The notes below the pieces were generated by a model. It saw nothing but the letters and a program-made list of their open reading frames with translations, searched no databases and was not told where the DNA came from. Below are positions 1 through 9,690 of a stretch of DNA of 64,000 nt, in pieces; within the stretch, counting starts at the first letter, position 1; each line of letters begins with the position of its first letter. The DNA comes from Eudorina sp. 2006-703-Eu-15 (Eukaryota; Chlorophyta; Chlorophyceae; Chlamydomonadales; Volvocaceae), in the NCBI GenBank assembly GCA_003117195.1, contig BDSI01000039.1, positions 316,001-380,000 of the forward strand, in the 5' to 3' direction. A program made the position numbers and the translations under genes.

Positions 1-868
1 AGGACGGCCGCGTGAGGCGATGGCTCCTGGGCGTGTTTCCCTGGTATCAAGGTCCCTGCAGCTGGTTGTGGGCACGTCGCTGGCCTAGCAGCAACCGCGG
101 GCTCAATCTCGGCATGCTCGCATCTTTTGCGCTTCGACATACCTGCCATCTTCTGCACTGGTTGCGGCGCATCGGCGGTGACGGAGCAGGACGGGACTTG
201 CGATGGCTGGCGTGGCTTGTTTGCGGAATGATTTGGCGACCGTGAGCGTTGCGTTTGTGCGTCTTCGCGGGCGAGCTTGACTTCTGACCTGACGGTTGTG
301 CGATGAACCGATGGTGTTATCGTTGCTGGCGTGGCACGGACAGTGCCTAGTGACAGGCTCCAAGTACTGGCTAGTACTGACGCACGGCGGCTAGGCTGTG
401 ACTTCCCTTTCTCTTTCTCATAATTGGTTGGGTGGTGATATTTGGGGCGCTTCCTAAGCGGGCGCGTCCACCCGCGTCCACCGGGGTCCACCACACCCGT
501 AATCCAAGCCTCGACTCGCTTCCTGCGTGCGCTCAGGCATTGATAACGGCTCTTCCTGTGCACCCAGCATGCCGTGATGTGTTGGACTTCGGAAATGAGT
601 AACTCTCGAGTATCGAGGACTTGGCGGGTGCGTGAGTATGTATGTGTGTACGGGTGGCTTACGTTCCCTGATCCATCAGACTTAGCTTTATATCGACAAG
701 AAATGTTGTATGATTATCGTGCACATGGCGAACTCAACGTTGCGGCGACGTGCCTCAATCCTTCATTCGCCTTGATCGGATACGGCAAATGCTTTCTGTG
801 TAAACCTTCGTTTCTCTAAAATCAGTTTAGGCGCAGAAGTTAGGTTTGCTTCACTGCATATTGTGACA
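1..868. other. Intergenic DNA upstream of the SecY gene
   Basis: No gene could be supported here. The short open frames (for example 574-819 on the + strand) show no family resemblance and no splice-consistent extension. The part next to the SecY start (about 680-868) is less GC-rich than the rest, as is usual for promoter and 5' UTR DNA in these algae, so it probably holds the SecY promoter. No TATA box or other element can be assigned with confidence. Confidence 0.5.
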
Positions 869-3800
869 ATGCAGGCGCTAACTTCTCAGCGACCGTATGC
901 CTGCACAGGCCATGCCAACACGCGATGCTTTCCTCTTGCGTTCAAGAGCACAACCTTCAATAAAGGATCATGCAGCATCTCACTTAAGCGTACAACTTGC
1001 CGCCGCATCACGCCGTGGTCTTTGAGAGCAGCGCCAGACACGGAACCCGGAACATCGGAAAAGCCTCAAATTCCGGCCACACCACCATCACAAAATGGCA
1101 ATGTTGAATCGTCATCTGGCAGCAGCGGCGGCAGCGTCAGCGGGCCCAGCTCGTCCACTCGTCGGGCTGCCACAGCGTCGTCGCTTAGCAGCGTGGAGGA
1201 TGACGGGTTCAGCTGGTCGGAGTTTTTCAACAGCGATCTTCCAAAGAAGCTTGGTGGTCTACTAGCTTTGTTGTTGCTCAGTCGTGTGGGCGTCTACATT
1301 CGCTTGCCGGGCGTGGATGTGGACGGGTTCGCTGACAGCCTCACAAACTCCGGCCTCCTAGGCTACATTGACACGCTCTCAGGAGGCTCGATCTCCAAGG
1401 TATGGGCCGGACGAAAACCACAGCTGGTGTCAAGGGCGTCGTACAGGGACATAGGTTGCGACTTGTCCCCCCGGGTCTGGCCACCTGAAAGCTCACCAGA
1501 TGCCCAACGCCAGCAATCAGGGTGCAGCGTCATGCACACATGTAGCTCAAACGCAGTGCTTTTCTACGCCGTTCCGCGGGGTTGCTTGCAGATGTCTCTC
1601 AGCGGGCGAGGTCCCACGTCTCTCAGCGGGCGGAGGTCCCACGTTTCATGTAACCAGTGATCGCTGCGCTCCGAATCCCATCACTCGTCAGTTTGATCCA
1701 GGATACCCCTTTCCACCTCGGAGAACATCGCGTTCCGCAGGAGAACACTACACCGCATCCTGCCCGAACATCCAAACGCGCTGCCCACCCGACTCCCCTA
1801 GGAAACTCCCCCTTGCCTCCCTCCTCCCTCCGTTGCGGAACGTCCTCCGCCCCACTGTGGCACCTCACCTCTCCCGTACCTCCTACGCGCCTTCTCAACC
1901 CCCCTTCCGACGAAACCGGCACAGGTGGGACTGTTCAGCCTGGGCATCATCCCCTACATCAACTCCTCCATCGTGCTCCAGCTCTTCTCCGCCGCCTTCC
2001 CCTCGCTCAAGAAGCTCCAGCGCGACGAGGGCGCCCAGGGCCGCGCCAAGTTCCAGTACTACCAGAAGCTGCTCGCCTTCGTGTTCGCCATAGTGCAGGC
2101 CGTCGGGCAGCTCTTCTACATCCGGCCCTTCGTCGACGACTTCAGCCCGGGCTGGCTGGCCGGCAGCTCCTGCGCGCTGGTGGCGGGCGCCATGGCCCTG
2201 GTGTACATCGCCGACACCATCAGCGAGCTGAAGCTGGGCAACGGGACCAGCGTGCTCATCTTCGCCAACATCGCCTCCGCGCTGCCGGCCTCCATCGGGC
2301 AGCTCGTGGCGCAGAACGGCAGCGAGAACCCCGCCAACGTGGCGTTCTTCTTCGCGGCCTTCGCGGCCACGACGCTGGGCATCATCTATGTGCAGGAGGC
2401 AGAGCGCCGCATCCCGGTCAACTACTCGAACAGGTTGGGGAGCAAACCCCCATGGGAGGTGTTTTGGGGGCGTGTATATGTCTACCAATGTCCCATGCCC
2501 TTGCTTTCGCCCCGGGCATGAAGTGAAAAAATCCCAAGACGCACCCAGGGGCGGGAAGGGTGGGCAGTACGGCACTGGGTGTCCCGGGAGAGGAGATCCG
2601 AGTCACCGGTGCGGTTGTGGTCTGAATGGGTCGTCGCCGTCCGGCCTCCAATCGCTGCTACCGCTGGTGCGGGCATATACCGCTGTGAGGTTCATACCGC
2701 TGTGAGGATTCGACTTGGGACCATCTAGCTGTCCATTAAGCGGTTGGCCGGCTCTCCCGCGGTCGACACGGGATTCCAGTTACCTGCGTGATCGCTGCTC
2801 CCCTCCCCGGCCCTCTCCGGCCCCTGGCCCTCTCCGGCCCCCGGCCCCAGGTACTCGGGCGGCAACCTGGCGCGGCAGTCCTACCTGCCCTTCAAGGTCA
2901 ACGCCACCGGCGTGATGCCGCTCATCTTTGCCTCCTCCCTCCTGGCCCTCCCCGCCGCCCTGGCCCGCTACACGGACTCGGCGGCGCTTGACGAGTTCGC
3001 CCGCAACGTGGGCCCGGGCGGGGCGCTGTACGTGCCGTTTAATGTGGCGCTCATCGTCTTCTTCAACTACTACTACACCTTCCTGCAGGTAGGTGTGCGG
3101 CCTGCGGGTCGGCGAGAGGGCACGCAGGGCCGGGGGATAAAAAAGAAAAACAGCCCAGACACACCCAGCCTGGACCGGGGGAGCTCAGGCGGCGGGGGAT
3201 GCGATACCGGTACAGGAGGAGCATCCCCCTCCTCCCCCCTTGCTCCATCCCTAGGAGCCCTCGCACCTGCCGGAACTCCTGTGGTCCCTGAATGTGAGCG
3301 CGGCCTGCCTGCCCGCCCTCCCGGCCTCCTGGCTGGTGGCGCCCTACCCCTTGCCCCCCAATCTGGTCACTCCGTCCCAAAGCTCTCTCCGCCCCCGACC
3401 GACTTGCTCCCCCCCTCGACCCGCCCGGCCCTCCCCCCGCGCCCTCGACCCGTCCTTCCTCCTTTCCCTCGCGGCCTCCCCCAGCTTGAGCCCAAGGACC
3501 TGGCCGAGCAGCTGAAGAAGTCCGGGGCGGCCATTCCCGCCATCCGTCCGGGCCGCCAGACGGCGGAGTACGTGACCCGCACCCTGACCCGCATGAGCAT
3601 CCTTGGCTCGGTGTTCCTGGGCGCCCTGTCCGCGGCCCCGGCCCTGGTGGAGTCGGTCACCCACCTGACGGCCTTCCGGGGCTTCGCGGGCACCTCGGTG
3701 CTCATCATGGTGCGGGGGGCGGTGGGAGGGGAGGGGAGGGGAGGGGAGGGGAGCAACCGGCCGGGGTGGGGGTGGTTGTGTTGGGGAGAACGGAGGGGAA

Positions 3801-4112
3801 GGGGGATGTGTGTGTGTGTGTGTCTGTGTGTTTTGGAAAGAAACACGCCCGACCGAACCCAAGTGGTGTCTGTGCGTGTTTGCGGTACGTGTGTGTACAA
3901 GATATCTGAGCCTCGAGAAGCGATGTGTGTGTGTTATTTAAGCAGGCAGAACAGGAGTGCGTGACATGCGAGGGGCCAAGTGGCGCCAAGTGTGTGTGTA
4001 TGGTGCCTCGCAGGTTGGTGTCGCCACCGACACCGCTCGCCGCATCCGCGCGGAGCAGGCCATGGCCAAGTACCAGGACGTGGACAAGCTGTACGACAAT
4101 CTGAAGCTGTGA
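869..4112 (+). CDS. SCY1: Chloroplast preprotein translocase subunit SecY (nucleus-encoded)
   Basis: Channel-forming SecY subunit of the thylakoid Sec translocon, which passes unfolded proteins into or across the thylakoid membrane, working with SecE and stromal SecA. Exons 869-1399, 1925-2433, 2851-3088, 3485-3709 and 4014-4112 join in phase to 533 aa, close to the usual plastid SecY length. The first ~110 residues are Ser/Thr/Arg-rich and poor in acid, as in a transit peptide. TM1 follows (LLALLLLSRVGVYIRLPGVD). Family motifs include GLFSLGIIPYINSSIVLQL, FNYYYTFLQ and, in the C-terminal cytosolic loop, IPAIRPGRQTAEY. The protein ends in a basic tail. The start is ATG at 869; a GTG six bases earlier opens the same frame but is not used by nuclear genes. 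Intron 4 carries a GT-rich tract and a dispersed repeat. No TGTAA polyadenylation signal was found downstream. Confidence 0.95.
3934..3977 (+). repeat. Dispersed element A, copy 1 (SecY intron 4)
   Basis: A 44-base stretch next to short GT tracts. It matches 20039-20082 in the Ca2+-ATPase gene in inverted orientation at 41 of 44 positions by eye. The shared core includes GGCAGAACAGGAGTGCGTGA. Both copies lie in introns and beside GT/CA simple repeats, which suggests a small mobile or once-mobile element. Confidence 0.75.
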
Positions 4113-5979
4113 AAGAACACGACCGACCAGCTCGGCTGGGCACGCGGTGGAAGTGGAGGGGCGTCTGCTTGCGGAAGGGGTTTCGGACGGACGCAACTCG
4201 GGTAACGAGACGGATACGGATTCGGACTCGGATTCGGTTCGCATGGGCAGCGTTTTGGGGTAATTTGAGGGGCTTACTTGGGGGTTTGGGGGGGCTGGTT
4301 GTTGGGATCGCGACTGGGGACCCGTGGGTCGGTCGAAACTGTCCGACGGGTACGCGGGTTGTTTGTACGGCGGCAGTTGCTGGAGGCGGGCCTCAGGCTG
4401 GGGCTCACCGGGCGATGACGTGGAAGGGGCAACGCGCGTTCGACAGGATGGACCCCGTGGAGATGTCCGGTGGCCAAATTTTGCGTTAACTCGTCAACTC
4501 ACGTTCAGGATCACGGACAGGATCGGGGTGGTGGTGGACTGGTGGTGGTGGACTGGTGGTGGTGGTCGGGAGCGGCCTAGCGGTCACAACATGTCGGCAT
4601 CAATGTTTCCCTGCCGGGTTGGGTCTGGTAGCGGCGCCTGGAATCGGCGCGCTGTCGGACAGCGAGAGAGGAGTGAGGTGGGTGTCTGGGTGTGTGGAAA
4701 AGATGTCTGGGTGTGTGGGTGTGTCGGTACGGCAGTACCTGGCGCGTCGGGGCACCGGTCCGGTCTTGCGGCCGGCAGCACCACCACCCGTTTGGCTGTG
4801 GCCTGACTGCTCGACCATAGCAGCAGCAGCAGAGTGATGAGACACGCCGCCAGGGAGCTGCGGGTGTGTCCCCGGGGGATGCGTGGTCAGGGCACACCGG
4901 GAGGCCCGGAGGTTGTCCGCCCAGGACGGTGGCGTCGAGCTTGCGACAAAGGAGAAGGAGGAGGTACGGTCATGGGTTTGGTTGGCTGGGGGTAATGGGT
5001 GCTGGGCAGGCGGACGTGGTACGGTTCCGATCGGATCATCGGGCGAGGAGTGTTTCACACGCGCCACTGCAGCAGCGGGCCGTGGGCCGGCTGCGGGTGC
5101 TTCGGTGCGCTGGCGCTGCGGTGGCGACCGCCGGGACGCGGACTGGCGGTGTCGTCTGCATGTGTGGGTGGCCATCGAGAATTCGAGATGGAGGTGGCCA
5201 TCGGGGGGCGTGAGGTCGCGGAGGACGTGGGTTGGCTGCTGCGGGCACGGCAGCGATTTAAGGAAGCCTTTTAAGGAAGCCTTTTAAGGAAGCCTTTTCG
5301 GCGCCCGGCTCCCGGCTCCCGGGCCGTCAAAGTGCAAGAGCGGGCGGATGATGGGATCACGCGGCGGCCCCGTAACCCTTGCCGGGCGTTCGGGCAGCGT
5401 AGCTTGCCAAAGATAGATGCCGTGGTGTGGCACCCCTGGAGACCGATATAGACCCATGGGTCGGCGCCATCGGTCTACACGGCGATCTGGGTTCACGTTG
5501 GGTCAGCCCAGCGCCACCCGAGACCCGACCGACCCCCCGGCTCAGCCCAGCTGGACACCCAGCACTCCTCCCGTGGGGCCGTCAAGCAGTCCTAAACTCG
5601 TAGCGGGGGACCTTGTGTCTCGCGCAGCGGCTCCGCGGTTCAGCCCCCAAACATCGCCAACTCGACCCGACCCCCGGGCCATCCAAGGGATGCAGCGCGC
5701 AGATGCAGCCACACTTTGAACCCGATGGTGGACACCGGCGCTCTCCGGGATCCCGGCCGCCACAGCCCCCGTCCCCGCGACCTGCACGATGCGTGAGGCC
5801 CCCCGCCGCAGTTCGTGGCAATCCCAACGGATGCCGTATCCACCGTACCCACTCACTCACGGGTGCGGGCACCGTACCATATGTTTCATACAAGTCTCTC
5901 GCTGCACAGTGTGGGGAACATCACATGTGACATGCACGGCTGCCTGCATACCCGGGCCGCCCGCGCCAGTTGGGGGCGG
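4113..5979. other. Intergenic DNA between the convergent SecY and ITPK genes
   Basis: Holds the 3' UTRs of SecY (+) and ITPK (-). No additional gene is supported. It contains GGTGGT-rich stretches near 4525-4570, a three-copy 13-base repeat at 5258-5296, and two copies of the inverted motif GACCC(N2)GGGTC (4319-4330 and 5451-5462). No TGTAA polyadenylation signal was seen for either gene. Confidence 0.5.
5258..5296 (+). repeat. Three perfect copies of a 13-base near-palindromic repeat
   Basis: The unit TTAAGGAAGCCTT occurs three times head to tail. Each unit is itself an imperfect palindrome, so the array could form a small hairpin in the transcribed 3' regions of the flanking convergent genes. 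Confidence 0.9.
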
Positions 5980-8938
5980 TCAGTAGCACGTCGGGCTGTC
6001 CACAGACGCTGCCGTACATGTCCGTACTCCATCCGCGGCCCTTCGCATGTGGGCTACCAGATGGGCCTCCCATCCCGGCAATTTGTCGTACCCCGGAAAA
6101 TAGTTGACGTCTACGACGTACAATGTGCGCTCCGGCACCGGTGGTGGGGCCGCCGCCGCGTTCGGTCCCGCCCCTGCGGCCCCGGCGCCGGCCGCCTCCG
6201 GACCTGAATCCGGTCCAGTCAAACCAGTCAACCCTTCCGGCTCCGAGGCCGTAGCCGCACAGGGAACCACCACATCGAAGTTGAACATGGTGAGGCCCAT
6301 TCGGTGGGACAACTCCCGGGCGACGGCGACCAGGGCCTGCTCGTTCAAGCTCCCCGGGGCACCCGCTGCCGCCGCCGCCGCCTCGTCGCCCTGCGCGGCG
6401 CGGCCAGACGCGGCCGCCGCCGCGGCGTCCGCCGCCGCCATGGGGGTCCCGGAGAAATGCTGCAGCACCGCCGGCTCCGCCGCGGCGTCCGCCGCCGCCC
6501 TTGGGCCTCCCCGCCGCAGCTCGGCGAGCTTGCTGAGCGTGAGGGAGGCCCGCCGCTCCACCTGCACATGCTGCCCCAGCACATACACCTGCGGGCCCAT
6601 TCCGCGTGCCTGGAGGTGACCACGCCGGAGGCTGTGCTCTTTGACATGCGGCCTGTCATCGCCATTATCATCATTTTGTGGCACGGCACTGGCGCGCGTG
6701 GGCGCCAGTGCCCCGCCCCTTCCTCCCGCCGACCCCCGCACCTTGTACAGCGCTTCGTTGTGCGGTAAGTACTGCTGTACGACCAACGGCACCCAGGGGG
6801 GTCCGCCGGCGCTGCCCTCTTCACCGCCTCCGCCAGGTCCACCGTCGCCGCCGCCGGTGCCGTCACCGCTGCCCTCCTCCCCGCCCGATCGCTTGCGCTT
6901 GCCCGCATTGCCCGCATTGCGGCAGGCGGTGGCGCCGGCCGCGGCACTACCGGCAGTAGCAGTAGCAGCAGTAGCAGTAGCAGCCGCGCCCTGCAGCAGC
7001 TCAGCCTTGTCCGGCAGCTCGTCCCAGGTCAACGCAACGGCAAGCCCGTGACCGCTGCCGCCGGCGGCGTCGGCCCGCTGGGTCTTGACGATCAGCGGGG
7101 GCGTCAGACCCGTGGGTCGCGGGTCTGCAGGACGGTACACCGGCATCATCAGCACGGCAAACAGACTGACCAAGTGAGGAAAGACACTCCTATCGGTCAA
7201 GGGCCAGCGGCTGCCGTGCCGCTCTGAAGAGGAACATCAAGCCATGCTTGTTGTGCACCCTTCCTGTCGTTGGACTGACCGAGGGGCCGCAACATCGCGT
7301 TACGATGCTGCTGCAGGATCACTGGTTCGGGTCGGGCGGATCCACTGCAACAGCCTTGGCGAGTGGCATAACCCGTATCCTGCACTCGAGAGCTCAGGCG
7401 CGGGAATCAGGACGCGGGCAAAAGGCTGCTGCAAGGCCGCTGCAAGGCCGCGGACGTCCGGAGCGCCAATGAGAATTGGGGGCTCGCCTGGCAGCAGCCG
7501 CCCCACTGTCCTGCAGGCCCCCTCCCGCGTGCCGCTGTCCGTGGGCCCCTGGCCCCGTCCCTCGCCGGCCACCCACGCCCTCACCAGCAGCCACAGCCCG
7601 GACCTCCCGCCGGGTGCGCACCAAGAGCTGCGCCGGGGCTCGAACCCGCACGACGCGGTCCCGCTGCGCCGCTGAACCGCTGACGGCCGCAGCGGACGGA
7701 CCCAGGTCCCCAGGGGATGCCGTCGCGGGTGGCGAGGCCGATTGCTGGTCGGGCAGGACCCTCCGGACACTGACGAGCAGTCCCTCGGGCGGGATCGCGG
7801 CCAGCATGACGGCCCGGTCCAGGGTGCCGTGTACTGCCGCGACCGGGTCCAGGACCCGTACGTACGGGAAGTGCGTCACGTACTCCGCCAGATGGGCCTC
7901 CCACTCTGCGGCGCACGGCAGCACACGGCAAGGCGGGAGAAGGGGAGGCGCCACGATGGATGACCGGATGGATGACATGGAGGCTTGGAGGGTCTTCAGC
8001 GACTGCTGATGGCCACAACGTGCTCAACTGCCTGCCGGCGTGTAAGCAACGCATCAGTGCCCTACACGCGGGCGCGGCCTGGGGGCTGGGGCTGAGATCA
8101 CCTTTCCCCCTTCCCCCTTCGTGTCGTCATTCCTCCAGAGTTCCGCCATCACCGCGCCCCCGGACATGCACACATCCTCGGTGGCAGTGAGGCGCCCATC
8201 CAGGCCGTTGCCCATAATCCACCAGTTATGCCGTCGAGCACATCCGCAGCAGTGCACATCAGCCCCCGGGCCGGGGCCGGGGCCGGGGCCGGGGCCGGGG
8301 CCGGGGCCGGGGCCGGGGCCGGGGCCGGGGCCGGGGCCGGGGCCGGGGCCGGGGCCGGGGCCGGGGCCCTAACCACCCAACCCCCGGCTACACAGCGCGG
8401 GTACCCTGCTTACCCGTGTCCACATGCAGCTTGTGCAGCACCACATCAAAGGGCGCCCCGGACTGGCAGCCGCGGGTGGCAGCGACAAGGGGGGTACTGA
8501 CCGATCCGGCGGCGGCGGCATCAGGTTCCGCGGCCTGTGGCTCCAGTCGCCGGTGCGGGTCCAGGGGTCGTAACCGCAGGCCCGTCGCAGCCGCGAGGGC
8601 GCACAGCTCGGGAGTGAGGACTCGGGGCAGCTGAGGTGCAACGAGGGACCAAGGGTGAAGGACGTGACGCGGCGTGGTGGCCGGTCACATGCCGCAGTGC
8701 AATGAGGTTAGGGACAGGGCAAGCGAAGCGGGGCGGCCAGGGGTGTGCGCGGGCTGGCCGGCGGATGGCGGTATGACCGGCGGAGATGGCGATTGAGAGC
8801 ATGCATCACCTTTTTAGGAAGGAACGCCAACCCCACTGTGGCCATGGGGGGATGTTGCGCAGGAAGCGCATCTCCAAAACAGGGACCCGGCACCCTTCCG
8901 ACATCAGCCAGGACCCCATGAGCTACGTTGAAATCCAT
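5980..8938 (-). CDS. ITPK: Inositol polyphosphate 5/6-kinase, ITPK family (ATP-grasp)
   Basis: ITPKs phosphorylate inositol phosphates such as Ins(1,3,4)P3 and supply precursors of InsP6 and inositol pyrophosphates. Exons (coding order) 8938-8810, 8630-8414, 7905-7585, 7124-6742 and 6588-5980 join in phase to 552 aa. Family landmarks in order: VGLAFLPKK, GAPFDVVLHKLHVDT, FPYVRVLDPVAAV, LTPPLIVKTQRADA, WVPLVVQQYLPHNEALYK, VYVLGQHVQVERRASL, MGLTMFNFDVVV and LYVVDVNYFPGYDKLPG. The Asp of FNFD (~455) and the Asp/Asn of VDVN (~510/512) are the expected Mg2+ ligands. The protein is longer than the usual ~320-400 aa because of Ala/Gly-rich insertions in exons 4 and 5. The start could instead be Met32 (ATG at 8845-8843, good ATGGC context). 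The fourth intron is open in frame, so an unspliced form is possible. The gene is head to head with the Ca2+-ATPase. Confidence 0.87.
8268..8368 (+). repeat. GGGGCC hexanucleotide array in ITPK intron 2
   Basis: About 17 uninterrupted copies of GGGGCC on the + strand, within the intron 8413-7906. The ITPK transcript would carry the complementary C-rich repeat. The G-rich strand can form G-quadruplexes. All frames are open and would encode Gly-Pro, Gly-Ala and Pro-Ala type dipeptides. Confidence 0.97.
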
Positions 8939-9690
8939 ATTGTAAATGTGACACGGTATTTTTAATACAACAATTCATGCGGCCGATGAGACTGAATGGT
9001 GTGCTTCGGAGCATTGGCATCTTTCGGAGCCATACTGCTCGGCGTTTCTTGCGTTTTATGCACAACAGAGAAAATTAACAGTAATAAAATGGAGCTTGAA
9101 TTATGCAACAAAAACGACCATGCTTTGGACAACCTTTTTGGTGCAGTTACCGTTAGATGGCCGCAAGGAAACATGGCCAAACCTGACGAGTTATTGAAGA
9201 AATTTAAAATAATTCATCAAAATGAATAAAATTGTTTTAGTGCCCCTTCACCGGGTTGCACATTTGGCCATTGTTGGGTAGTAGGTCTTCCGGGTGTCGG
9301 ACGAACGGCCTACGGCCGAACCAACCTTGATGCCTCACACCAATTGGCTGACAAATGAACTTGACACACATCGCATCACCTCATGAAGAATAGTAATGTC
9401 GCGTGTGTATGTAGCGCAATAGTCTTACATACCTCAAAACGCCGTGAACTTCAGTGAAGCGGCTGTGGCGCTTTACCTCCCTCAGCTGACGACCTTGAGC
9501 TGTAATGGAGGCTTCGGCTCCTTAATTACTTTGCGGGGCCTGAGCTTAAGGAAAACGCTGTCGGGCAGGGTGAAGACGTGCACGTGGGCGCGAACCAAGT
9601 CGCTTTTGCTCATTTAGGGCACAGGCGCCAACTCCACTACACACAACCTCTTTTCTGAAGATTTCATATCAAAGTCGGCAGCAGAGGACC
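8939..9690. promoter_or_regulatory. Shared divergent promoter region of ITPK and the Ca2+-ATPase
   Basis: 752 bases separate the two start codons, so both 5' UTRs and promoters must lie here. The part around 8939-9240 is markedly AT-richer than the surroundings. It contains a 77-codon ATG frame (8996-9229) with AT-rich codons and a hydrophobic N-terminus, but I do not recognise the product. No TATA box or binding site can be assigned reliably. Confidence 0.6.

Noticed and set aside
574..819. An 81-codon + strand frame upstream of SecY
   Set aside because: No resemblance to any family and no splice-consistent link to the SecY model; more likely promoter or 5' UTR DNA.
7620..7645. tRNA-like T-arm word GGTTCGAGCCCC on the - strand
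   Set aside because: It lies in the coding sequence of ITPK exon 3 and no anticodon arm or acceptor stem can be built around it.
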